From Candidatus Poseidoniales archaeon (GTDB taxonomy: Archaea; Thermoplasmatota; Poseidoniia; Poseidoniales; Poseidoniaceae), in NCBI GenBank assembly GCA_009887095.1, contig QXYC01000019.1, positions 1 to 64,000 of the forward strand: a DNA stretch of 64,000 nucleotides, given 5' to 3'. The position numbers and the translations under genes were made by a program. Under the pieces are notes generated by a model, which was not told the origin of the DNA, did not search any database, and saw only the letters and a list, made by a program, of their open reading frames with translations. Below are positions 25,422-33,683 of this stretch, piece after piece (positions within the stretch are counted from its first letter, which is position 1; every line of letters begins with the position of its first letter).

Positions 25422-25525
25422 GATTCACCCGTATGATAAATTTAGACAACGAATTCTAAACAGTCTCGCTGAGGCCATATGGGCTGATTTAGACATTCGT
25501 TCAATGGTTTCAAAAACTGTACCTA

Positions 25526-25543
25526 CCTCGTGTGGTCACGAGG
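25526..25543 (+). repeat. 7-bp inverted repeat at the ribosome-binding region of the second subtilase
   Basis: CCTCGTG (25526-25532) and CACGAGG (25537-25543) pair around TGGT, ending seven bases before the ATG at 25551. The 3' arm holds the only purine-rich sequence ahead of the start, so the hairpin could mask it. A DNA operator is the other reading. Confidence 0.45.
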
Positions 25544-25550
25544 CGTTGAA

Positions 25551-27533
25551 ATGTCCAAAGTCCAAACCACCCTTTCGCTGCTCTGTTTGAGTTTGTTGTT
25601 GCTCCCAGCAATGGCCATGGCAATGCCAGTTTCAGTCGAGACAGCAGCCGATGAAACCGAGGGCTGGTGGGTCGAAACCACCGTCGATCGGGACGCAAAT
25701 GGAATCGGTGATATGGTTGAACTCCACAAAGACAACCCTCTCTTCTTGGATGAGGCCGGTACCTTGCCTCTGATTGTGGATTTCGATCACACGCCTACTG
25801 CTGATGACATTTCGCTTTTGGAGCGAGAGGTCGGCTATGAGCACCAGTGGACCCTCAAGCACATCGACGCGCTCGCAGGGCGCATTCACGTCGACCAAAT
25901 CCTCGAAACTACGACGCTTCCGGGTGTTGTGATGCTCGAACTCGATGGAATTCTTTCGATACAAAATGGCGACGCTGCAGTCCTCCACGGCGTCGATACT
26001 GTATGGGCCGATACCGGCTATGACGGCGCTGGTGCAACGGTTGCAATCATCGACACAGGGATTGACGGTGCTCATGCAAGTCTTGACGATTTGGACGATG
26101 ACGATGCCACCTATGATCCAAAAGTCATTGGCTTCTATGACCCAGTGAATAACCCAAGCCTCACCAACGGGACCGAAGTGTTCCCTTACGATGATCAAGG
26201 CCACGGCTCGCACTGTGCAGGAACCACCGCCGGAACCGGCGCTCCAACATACGAGCACATCGGTATGGCGCCACAAGCCAATCTTGTGGGTGTCAAGGTG
26301 CTTGATGCAGGTGGCTCAGGTTCCTTTGCTACGGTTATGGCAGGTATGCAATGGACCGTCGATAACCGATACCAATTCAACATTCGAGCCGCATCAATGA
26401 GCCTCGGTGGACCCGGTGCAATTGAATGGACTTCATCAGAAGAGGACAGCGTCAACCGCTACGGGAACGAAATGGTACGAGCTGGTATCGCCTTGTTCAT
26501 CGCTGCAGGAAACAACTTTGTTTCCGGACAAATCGGAACGCCTGGTTCTGCTGAAGATGTCATCACCGTGGGTGCACTCGACAAGAACTCTGCCATCGCA
26601 GTTTACTCCAGCCAAGGTCCGACTGAAGAAGGTCGAGTCAAGCCAAACGTTGCGTACGTTGGCTCGAATGTGATGTCTGTTGCCTTCAACACTGGTGATC
26701 AATACACCGACATGTCAGGTACTTCGATGGCAACCCCTGGCGCTGCTGGAGTGGCAGCCTTGATGGTGCAAGCCAACCCTGATTTGAGTCCATTTGATGT
26801 TCGAAACATCATGCAAGAAACCTCGACATATCGGATGTGCAATTACATGTTCGCCAACGAACCATGCGCAGAAGATTTGATTCCAAAGAACCGCCAAAAC
26901 AATGTCTATGGCCATGGCGAAGTCCGTGCCCTTGACGCAGTAATGGAAGCTGCTCAACAAGATTATGAATTCGATTCAATGATTCAAGTGACGATTGAAA
27001 CCGAGGTTGGTGCAGACAACCGAATTCACATGTATCCCTTTGATGAGGTCGAATTCCTCGCCACTGAAGGCATCGAAACCATGCAATGGCGAAGCAACCA
27101 CTTGCGTGATGATTGGTCAAACATTCACACGTTCGATTATGGCACATCAGGTTCATTGACTGCAATTGACATCATTCACCAACTTGAACACCTTCCCGGC
27201 ACCACGCTTGAAGGGAATCACACCATCTCATTGCGAGGCATCAAGGCAAACGACTCTGGCGGATATGCTTCAACACCACTCATGACCATTGACATTATGC
27301 TCATGGACACCGAAAATGCATTCATCGATCAGGCAGAATCTTCTGAAGGTCTTTCGACCTCAACACTGGCCTTTGCAGCGGTTGGTCTTGTGGCGCTTTT
27401 CTTCGTCGTCCTCATGCTTGTTGGCGCAATTAGCAACAAAGAAGAAGGCACCCTCGCAGGTGTTGACTTCAAAGCACTCGCAGATGATGCGTCAGCGACA
27501 TCGCCCGAAGATGGCTCGAGCGTTTGGGATTGA
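25551..27533 (+). CDS. Subtilisin-like serine protease with C-terminal membrane anchor (S8)
   Basis: A signal peptide (VQTTLSLLCLSLLLLPAMAM) opens this 660-residue protein. An N-terminal propeptide-like region runs to about residue 140. The catalytic domain shows Asp168 in VAIIDTGIDGAH, His218 in DDQGHGSHCAGTTAG, the oxyanion Asn321 in FIAAGNNF and Ser392 in DMSGTSMATPGAAG. A beta-rich region of 200 residues follows. A C-terminal span, FAAVGLVALFFVVLMLVGAI, with a cytoplasmic tail ends the protein, so the protease is held outside the cell at the membrane. No PGF-type sorting motif is seen. It is transcribed divergently from the giant membrane protein. Confidence 0.92.
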   Translation: MSKVQTTLSLLCLSLLLLPAMAMAMPVSVETAADETEGWWVETTVDRDANGIGDMVELHKDNPLFLDEAGTLPLIVDFDHTPTADDISLLEREVGYEHQWTLKHIDALAGRIHVDQILETTTLPGVVMLELDGILSIQNGDAAVLHGVDTVWADTGYDGAGATVAIIDTGIDGAHASLDDLDDDDATYDPKVIGFYDPVNNPSLTNGTEVFPYDDQGHGSHCAGTTAGTGAPTYEHIGMAPQANLVGVKVLDAGGSGSFATVMAGMQWTVDNRYQFNIRAASMSLGGPGAIEWTSSEEDSVNRYGNEMVRAGIALFIAAGNNFVSGQIGTPGSAEDVITVGALDKNSAIAVYSSQGPTEEGRVKPNVAYVGSNVMSVAFNTGDQYTDMSGTSMATPGAAGVAALMVQANPDLSPFDVRNIMQETSTYRMCNYMFANEPCAEDLIPKNRQNNVYGHGEVRALDAVMEAAQQDYEFDSMIQVTIETEVGADNRIHMYPFDEVEFLATEGIETMQWRSNHLRDDWSNIHTFDYGTSGSLTAIDIIHQLEHLPGTTLEGNHTISLRGIKANDSGGYASTPLMTIDIMLMDTENAFIDQAESSEGLSTSTLAFAAVGLVALFFVVLMLVGAISNKEEGTLAGVDFKALADDASATSPEDGSSVWD

Positions 27534-27556
27534 GCAGGCTTGGAGCATTGGGATTC

Positions 27557-27578
27557 CGGTTAGAAACCGTTTCCTTTT
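27557..27578 (+). terminator. Possible terminator after the second subtilase
   Basis: CGGTT and AACCG form a short stem with an AGA loop, followed by a pyrimidine run TTTCCTTTT. It lies 24 nt after the stop at 27533 and before the next promoter. Confidence 0.4.
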
Positions 27579-27599
27579 CGCTGGTTGGCCGGAGATGAT

Positions 27600-27606
27600 G
27601 ATAAAA
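27600..27606 (+). promoter_or_regulatory. TATA box of the acyltransferase gene
   Basis: GATAAAAG-like sequence centred 26 nt before the ATG at 27629. No Shine-Dalgarno precedes the ATG, consistent with a leaderless message. Confidence 0.5.
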
Positions 27607-27628
27607 GCAAGGGTGTTATCTTCCGTCC

Positions 27629-29230
27629 ATGCGCTGGCCAAAAGACCCCTCTGGTCCTGGTAGGGCAAAGGTGAATCGCGGGTACCGCCTTGTGCGTCGA
27701 TTGTTCCGTTCTTTGGTCGCCGTTTGGTTCCGTGAAATTAACATCGTTGACGACGAAAACATACCTCCTGAAGGCGGTGTCATTTTCATTGCATGGCACC
27801 CCAGTGGTCTGATTGACCCCATGCTCCTGAACGCCTCTTTACCCGGTAAGATTTCCATTATTGCCAAACACACACTGTTCAAACTTCCACTCATTGGACG
27901 CATTCTTCGCTCTGCGGGTGGCGTTCCAGTTGAACGGGCGCAAGACAGCGACGACAAGGCCGGAGCAAGCGCTCGAAATGCGAAAATGCTCGGTGAAGTT
28001 TCATCGGTTGTCGCAAATGGAGGCCGTTTGATGATTTTCCCTGAAGGGACGACTCATGCGGATGCCAGTGTGAAGAAAATACGATCAGGAGCAGGACGAA
28101 TTCTTCTTGCAGCCCGAAGAGAGGCTGTGTCAAAGGGCTTGCCAGAACCTCAATTGGTTCCGATTGGTTTGCATTATTCAAACTCCCAACGGTTCCGAGA
28201 ACGTGCGGCGGTTGTCATCGAACGTTCGATGATGTTTGATCCAATCCCCGATCTCGTCGAAGACGAAGTGGTTCAAGATCAAAACGACCGTGCATGGGTT
28301 GGCCATGTGACAGAAGCAATCGGAACAGAACTGCAGCGAGCAAGTCTGTCAAAGACAAGTTGGCGAGAACGGACCTTGATTTGGAAAGGTCGAAGCCTTG
28401 CTTATGCCGAACGATCACGTATGAGTGAGGGAAAAATGCAGAAACCAACCTATGCTGAAGCAGTGCTTGGTGCACGTAGAGTGCGGGCTGGATGGGATTT
28501 CATGGCCACACACCGGCCAGAAACGGCAGCGGCCATCGTCGAAGAGGCAGAAGCCCATTTCGAGGCGCTCGAACACAGAGACATCACACCGTTTGATGTT
28601 GATGCACGACCTGAACGCTTGTCAACTGGAGGGTTTGTCAAAGCCTTCTTCTCATGGGCTTGGGCTGGTGCATGGATGTTCGGCCTCATCTCATGGGGCG
28701 CAATGCTTGGCAACATCGTCCCATACAAGGCAAATGCGCTCCTCGTCAGGAAAATGGAAGGGAAAGGCGCCGGCAAGTCAATCATCGGTACAATCAAAAT
28801 TCTTTCAGCCATAGTGTTCTTTCCGATATGGTGGATTATTGCTTCCCTGGGTGCGACATGGCTGCTTCTCAACAATGCCAGTCCAATCAATGAATTATTG
28901 CAGATGCATTGGTTGCTCGAGCCGTTAGCCAACCTACCTTTCTACTTGGTATTCTGTGTCTTTTTCGTGTGGTGGCCAACTTCTGCCAAAGCGCATCTCA
29001 AGCTCTTCGCGAAAGTCGTCGTCAGTTGGCGAGCTCTCAAGCGGTGGCAATCATGGCGAAGTGATGAAGTGGATTGGGAGCAATTGGTCGCTCGTCAACG
29101 CAGTTTAGCAGGTCGCCTCGTCGGTGTTGGGGAAGGCTTGGTTTTGCCGGGCGATCCCGATTGGGTTGACCCTCCGGCGGGCCAAGACGATGTCGTGTCA
29201 GTACGCCTTAGGGCCACGACGGCAGCATGA
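27629..29230 (+). CDS. PlsC-like glycerolipid acyltransferase with C-terminal membrane domain
   Basis: Residues 30 to 240 form an LPLAT domain. Its block 1 is AWHPSGLIDPML, with H and D separated by five residues as in the yeast Gat1/Gat2-like branch rather than the usual HX4D. Block 3 is IFPEGTTHADAS. LVPIGLHYSNSQRF is probably block 4. The second half has about three or four membrane spans near residues 345-460. The length of 533 residues is roughly twice a simple PlsC. It would transfer an acyl group to glycerol-3-phosphate or lysophosphatidate. With GpsA at 2086-3084 it suggests G3P-based ester lipids. Confidence 0.82.
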   Translation: MRWPKDPSGPGRAKVNRGYRLVRRLFRSLVAVWFREINIVDDENIPPEGGVIFIAWHPSGLIDPMLLNASLPGKISIIAKHTLFKLPLIGRILRSAGGVPVERAQDSDDKAGASARNAKMLGEVSSVVANGGRLMIFPEGTTHADASVKKIRSGAGRILLAARREAVSKGLPEPQLVPIGLHYSNSQRFRERAAVVIERSMMFDPIPDLVEDEVVQDQNDRAWVGHVTEAIGTELQRASLSKTSWRERTLIWKGRSLAYAERSRMSEGKMQKPTYAEAVLGARRVRAGWDFMATHRPETAAAIVEEAEAHFEALEHRDITPFDVDARPERLSTGGFVKAFFSWAWAGAWMFGLISWGAMLGNIVPYKANALLVRKMEGKGAGKSIIGTIKILSAIVFFPIWWIIASLGATWLLLNNASPINELLQMHWLLEPLANLPFYLVFCVFFVWWPTSAKAHLKLFAKVVVSWRALKRWQSWRSDEVDWEQLVARQRSLAGRLVGVGEGLVLPGDPDWVDPPAGQDDVVSVRLRATTAA

Positions 29231-29292
29231 GTGAAAAATATCCTACCTTAGGTTGATATGCAGTGTTCCCCACGTCGCCGTAGGCGACAGAC

Positions 29293-29895
29293 ATGGTAGG
29301 CACCGAACACGTTGATATGATTCCTGTTGCGAAGAAGGAAATTTGGTCCGCTGAGGTCAATGGAAGGGCTGTTGAAGTTCTCGCTCCATCCAACGCTGTG
29401 TTGCTTGATGTCTTGCGAGACAAGGTCGGCACCCTCGGCGTGAAGCGTGGGTGCGATTTGGGCACCTGTGGGTGTTGTACCGTCATGATTGACGGCACAC
29501 CTCGCCTCTCCTGCCTCTGTCTTGCTGGTCAGGTTGAGGGCTCGACTATTTTGACCGTCGAAGGATTGGCGGATGGAGCTCATCTCGCCCCAATTCAATC
29601 TTGCTTCGCTGAACATGGTGGCTCCCAGTGTGGTTTCTGCACACCTGGTTTCCTCGTGACAGCACAAGCTCTGCTCAATGAGAACGATTCACCAACCGAT
29701 CAAGAAGTGGCATGCGCCATCGAGGGCAACCTCTGCCGATGCACTGGCTACCAACAAATCGTCGATTCGATTCAAGCCGCCGCAGCCATTCACCGTGGTG
29801 AAGCAGAACCTGCTGCACCTGCAAGCGATCCACATCCAGACCCACATCCGAGCGGGCCAGAAGAACCACAGATGCCTCCGGGCCATGCAAGGTGA
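29293..29895 (+). CDS. Molybdenum hydroxylase small subunit, [2Fe-2S] protein
   Basis: The N-terminal plant-type ferredoxin domain has the cluster motif KRGCDLGTCGCCTVMIDG plus a later Cys in RLSCL. The helical domain has the second cluster in SQCGFCTPGFL and NLCRCTGYQQ. This is the electron-transfer subunit of a xanthine dehydrogenase / 4-hydroxybenzoyl-CoA reductase-type enzyme. The C terminus carries an extra tail of about 30 residues rich in Pro, His and Asp. It overlaps the large-subunit start by ATGA. The first 10 residues may be an overextension, since an in-frame ATG lies at 29317. Confidence 0.92.
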   Translation: MVGTEHVDMIPVAKKEIWSAEVNGRAVEVLAPSNAVLLDVLRDKVGTLGVKRGCDLGTCGCCTVMIDGTPRLSCLCLAGQVEGSTILTVEGLADGAHLAPIQSCFAEHGGSQCGFCTPGFLVTAQALLNENDSPTDQEVACAIEGNLCRCTGYQQIVDSIQAAAAIHRGEAEPAAPASDPHPDPHPSGPEEPQMPPGHAR

Positions 29896-32705
29896 TGAAG
29901 ATGTCAGGAGGATACCGTCAACAACCCGGAGGTGCGGGAAAAATCACCCGGAAGGATGGCAAGCGAGTTGCTGGTAAGCAAGCGTTCCCGCCGCCTGGCT
30001 CTGGTGGCTCAAACCCGACCATGGGACCTCGTGATCTTGACTTCATTCCTGAAATGGTTGGAGGCAAAGAAGCGCAACCTGCGGGCGCCCATGTTCACGA
30101 CCGTGCACGAACTGGCACTTCAGTCGGAAAGCCAACAGCTTTGGTTGATTCAAATGCAAAAGTGACTGGGCAAGCATGGTACGGAGACGATGTTCGACTC
30201 GCCAACGAAGCGATTGGGAAAATCCTTCGCTCCCCGCACCACTATGCGAAAATTAAGTCCATTGATACTTCGAAGGTTGAAGCCCTACCCGGCGTTCTTG
30301 CCGTTGCAACGGGGGCAGACTCACCTCACCAATTCGGCGTGCTTCCTGTTACAAAAGACGAGCACGCAATGGCTGTTGAGAAGGTCCGTCACGTTGGTGA
30401 CCTCGTGGCATGCGTCGCAGCCGTCGATGAAGCAACTGCCATGGAAGCACTCAACCTTTTCGAGGTCGAATACGAAGTGCTTGAGCCAGTGTTCGATCCC
30501 AAGAAAGGTCTCGAAGATGCTGACGAACCGATTCACTGGCGAGGCAAGTATCACTTGGCTCGAACAAACGTGCAAAAGCGAGTTTTCCAAGAATTCGGTG
30601 ATCGTTCGCTTGTGGCAACCCCATTGGCTTCATCTCACGGTAAGTGGAACATGGCGGGTGTTCACCACGGGTTCACCGAACCTCACGCTGTTGTCGCTCA
30701 TTGGGATCCGAATGGCCGACTGCAATTATACACGCCTCAGCAAGTACCGCATTACACGCACAGAGCTCTGGCCACCGTTTTGGATGTCCCAATGCATCAA
30801 ATCAACGTCATTCGTACCTTTGTTGGCGGTGGTTTCGGAGGAAAATCCGATCCCTTCCCTCATGAAATGTGTGCAGCCATTCTCGCTCGCAAATCAGGTC
30901 GCCCTGTTCGCATTACTTTTGACCGTGAAGAAGTGTACTGGATCAACCGAGGCCGTCACCCAAGCCACATCGAAGTCAAGATGACCGCCGACGAAGAGGC
31001 GCGTATTTCTGGGTTCGATATCGATGCGCTGATTGACGGCGGCGGTTTCGCTTCCTTCGGTCACGTGACTTCATACTACAACGGCGTCTTAGCCACTGCA
31101 CCGTATGAACTCGGATCGTTCCATTACACTGGCGCACGTGTTTGGACCAATAAACCAGCATCGGGTGCAATGCGCGGCCACGGGGCTGTCAACACTCGGT
31201 GTGCAGTGGAAGTGGGTCTCGATGAGATGTCGGAACAACTGAAGGTCGACCCAATCGATCTCCGACTTGCAAACCTTTTGCCGCCCCACAGCCGCACCAT
31301 TAGCGGCTTCCGAATCACCTCGAACGGCATGCGAGAAGCCCTCGAAAAGGTCCGAGAGGGCTCTGAATGGGACTCAAAATTCCGACAAATGCCGCTTGGC
31401 AAAGGCATCGGCATCGGGTGTGGTTTCTTCATCTCAGGTTCAGGGTTGCCGATTCACTGGGATCCGAACCGGTTCCCACACGCAACCGTTCACATGCAGG
31501 TCGACATGGATGGAGGCGTCACCGTCCATACTGGCGCTGCGGATATTGGACAAGGTTCCACAACCGCAGTCGCCCAGGTGGTTTCCGAAGTGCTTGCGCT
31601 TCCCCTTGCAATGATTCATGTCAGAAGCCATGAAAGCGATACTTCGCCAGTCGATCTTGGTTCGTATTCGAGCAGGGTCACGTTCATGAACGCCAATGCT
31701 GCCATCCGGGCCGCTCTCGAAATCCGTGAGCAACTCCTCAACGCAGCCTGGGAAATCTTGGGCTATCATCCAAATAATTTGGTGCTCAACGACCGTCGAA
31801 TCTACTACAAGCACGATCCTGCAATTGGTGTCTCTTATCTCAAAGCCTTGCACAAGGCTCAGGAAGACAAGGGTGCGCTGATTGCAAGCGGTGCCTACCG
31901 ATCACCTCCAATGGGTGGCGTTCACAAGGGTGCTGCGGCAGGTCTTGCCCCAGCATATTCGTTCTCCGCCTACGTGGCTGAAGTCGATGTTGATGTTGAA
32001 ACTGGAATGATCAAGTGCACCAATGTGTGGGCTGCTCACGATTGTGGAAAAGCGCTCAACCCGATGGCTGTGAAAGGTCAAATCATTGGTTCATGTCACA
32101 TGGGTCTGGGCCAAGTGTTGTCTGAAAAGATGGTCTATGGCCGAACAGGGCATCTGCAAAATCCAAACCTCCTTGAGTACAAGATTCCATCTGTCCACGA
32201 AATGCCTCATGTCGAGCCGATCATCATCGAGTCATGTGATCCTGAAGGCCCATTTGGCGCAAAGGAAGCCGGCGAAGGGCCACTCCTTCCAGTGCTTCCA
32301 GCCGTGGTCAACGCGGTGTACGACGCCATTGGCATCCGCTTGAGGGACTTGCCTCTCACGCCCGATGTGGTCTTCAAAGGCATCGAAAAAGGCATGAAGG
32401 CTGCCGGTGTCGACGATCCATTGGATTTGACATCACCCCGCGTCGAACACGGGCCACTGCAACCCCTTCTTGTAAAGCGAGCAGCCGAGCATAAGGTCCG
32501 AGATCGAGCTCGACAGCGCTCGGAGGACACCAATCCATACGTGAACGGCGTGCTGTTTGGATTTGATCCAAACCTTCCACTGGAAGACCAAGTCGAAGGG
32601 TGGCGAACCGCAACTGAGCCGGATCCGGAGCAACTTGCAGAACTTGGGCTGGCTGGGAAAGCTTGGCTCAAGAAGGAACAACGACACATGGGCGGTGATG
32701 AATGA
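29892..32705 (+). CDS. Molybdenum hydroxylase large subunit, 4-hydroxybenzoyl-CoA reductase-like
   Basis: The 937-residue subunit holds the molybdenum cofactor. Motifs in order are FVGGGFGGKSDPFPHE, ASGAMRGHGAVNTRCAVE, GAADIGQGSTTAVAQ, PVDLGSYSSRVTFMNANAA and GAKEAGEG, whose Glu is the catalytic base. GAMRGHG and PVDLGSYSSRVT resemble the alpha subunit of 4-hydroxybenzoyl-CoA reductase more than CO dehydrogenase, whose AYRCSFR loop is absent. An N-terminal Gly/Pro-rich extension of about 75 residues is unusual. It lies between the [2Fe-2S] and FAD subunits, joined to both by ATGA overlaps. The true substrate is unknown; an aromatic or N-heterocyclic compound is likely. Confidence 0.88.
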   Translation: MMKMSGGYRQQPGGAGKITRKDGKRVAGKQAFPPPGSGGSNPTMGPRDLDFIPEMVGGKEAQPAGAHVHDRARTGTSVGKPTALVDSNAKVTGQAWYGDDVRLANEAIGKILRSPHHYAKIKSIDTSKVEALPGVLAVATGADSPHQFGVLPVTKDEHAMAVEKVRHVGDLVACVAAVDEATAMEALNLFEVEYEVLEPVFDPKKGLEDADEPIHWRGKYHLARTNVQKRVFQEFGDRSLVATPLASSHGKWNMAGVHHGFTEPHAVVAHWDPNGRLQLYTPQQVPHYTHRALATVLDVPMHQINVIRTFVGGGFGGKSDPFPHEMCAAILARKSGRPVRITFDREEVYWINRGRHPSHIEVKMTADEEARISGFDIDALIDGGGFASFGHVTSYYNGVLATAPYELGSFHYTGARVWTNKPASGAMRGHGAVNTRCAVEVGLDEMSEQLKVDPIDLRLANLLPPHSRTISGFRITSNGMREALEKVREGSEWDSKFRQMPLGKGIGIGCGFFISGSGLPIHWDPNRFPHATVHMQVDMDGGVTVHTGAADIGQGSTTAVAQVVSEVLALPLAMIHVRSHESDTSPVDLGSYSSRVTFMNANAAIRAALEIREQLLNAAWEILGYHPNNLVLNDRRIYYKHDPAIGVSYLKALHKAQEDKGALIASGAYRSPPMGGVHKGAAAGLAPAYSFSAYVAEVDVDVETGMIKCTNVWAAHDCGKALNPMAVKGQIIGSCHMGLGQVLSEKMVYGRTGHLQNPNLLEYKIPSVHEMPHVEPIIIESCDPEGPFGAKEAGEGPLLPVLPAVVNAVYDAIGIRLRDLPLTPDVVFKGIEKGMKAAGVDDPLDLTSPRVEHGPLQPLLVKRAAEHKVRDRARQRSEDTNPYVNGVLFGFDPNLPLEDQVEGWRTATEPDPEQLAELGLAGKAWLKKEQRHMGGDE

Positions 32706-33679
32706 TGCTCATGCCTCCATTTACCCTTCATCACCCCACCACTGTTGACGAAGCATGCGAACTCGCTGCAACGTTGATGGCTGCTGGAGAAAGCTTCGAT
32801 TGGGTTGCTGGTGGAACCGATTTGGTTCCCAATTACAAGTGGCACATCAACACGAAGCCGCATGTAATTTCACTCGCGAAGATCCAGGGAACCGCTTCCA
32901 TCTCTTCCAATGAACTTGGATGCATGGTGAGGCTCGCCGACCTGACGGAAGAAAATGGCGTACACCCGGTGGTTGTTCAAGCAGCATCGAAGGTTGCCTC
33001 TTCATTGATTCGAACAAATGCCACCTTGGGCGGAAACCTATGCCTTGATACTCGGTGCTTCTGGTACAATCAAGGAGAAGACTGGCGTCGTTCCATCGAT
33101 TGGTGTCACAAAGCTGATTGCGGAACTGGTGCCGATTGCCGTGTGATTCCAAATCAAAACACCCTCTGTGTTGCAACATACCAGGGTGACATCGCTCCAA
33201 CGCTCATGGTGCTTGGCGCAAGCGTGCATTTGATTGGTCCAAATGGAGCAAGAACCATCCCAATCGATTCCTTTTACCAACTTGACGGCATGAAGAAGAA
33301 CGTCCTTGAAGAAGGCGAATTCTTGCTAAAGGTTACCTTACCTGAAGATGCAAACAGGCGAACTGGATCGTATCAGAAACTCAGAGTCCGAGACTCCTGG
33401 GACTTCCCTGAAGCCGGTGTCGCAGCTTCGTGGGTTGAAGGCGATCCAACCTCGCTTGTCGTAGCAACCACCGCACTGGAATCAATTCCTCGAACTCACC
33501 CCGAAGAAGTCGCTTCTGTTTTAGAGGCTGGCTGGAATGGAAATGCATCGGTGAAAGCCCTCTCGACAGCGGTGCAAAAGAGCGTGAAGCCCGTGAACAA
33601 CACGGCCCTCCCGCCACGGTACCGCCGCTCGATGGTTCGAGTGCTCACAAAGCGGGCTGTTCAGGGTTTATTGGAGTGA
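32702..33679 (+). CDS. Molybdenum hydroxylase FAD subunit with extra Fe-S cysteine loop (HcrB-like)
   Basis: The FAD domain is recognised by VAGGTDLVPNYKW and by ATLGGNLCLDTRC. Between residues 114 and 156 lie six cysteines at 114, 119, 135, 140, 146 and 156. This matches in position the loop that binds an additional [4Fe-4S] cluster in the beta subunit of 4-hydroxybenzoyl-CoA reductase, and it is absent from ordinary xanthine and CO dehydrogenases. The C-terminal CO-dehydrogenase-flavoprotein domain follows, with SYQKLRVRDSWDFPEAG. Length is 325 residues. The start at 32702 overlaps the large-subunit stop. Confidence 0.9.
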   Translation: MMLMPPFTLHHPTTVDEACELAATLMAAGESFDWVAGGTDLVPNYKWHINTKPHVISLAKIQGTASISSNELGCMVRLADLTEENGVHPVVVQAASKVASSLIRTNATLGGNLCLDTRCFWYNQGEDWRRSIDWCHKADCGTGADCRVIPNQNTLCVATYQGDIAPTLMVLGASVHLIGPNGARTIPIDSFYQLDGMKKNVLEEGEFLLKVTLPEDANRRTGSYQKLRVRDSWDFPEAGVAASWVEGDPTSLVVATTALESIPRTHPEEVASVLEAGWNGNASVKALSTAVQKSVKPVNNTALPPRYRRSMVRVLTKRAVQGLLE

Positions 33680-33683
33680 TGAT

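Noticed and set aside
29892-32705. Aerobic CO dehydrogenase large subunit (CoxL)
   Set aside because: The form I CoxL active-site loop AYRCSFR is missing; GAMRGHG and the cysteine loop in the FAD subunit point to the 4-hydroxybenzoyl-CoA reductase branch.
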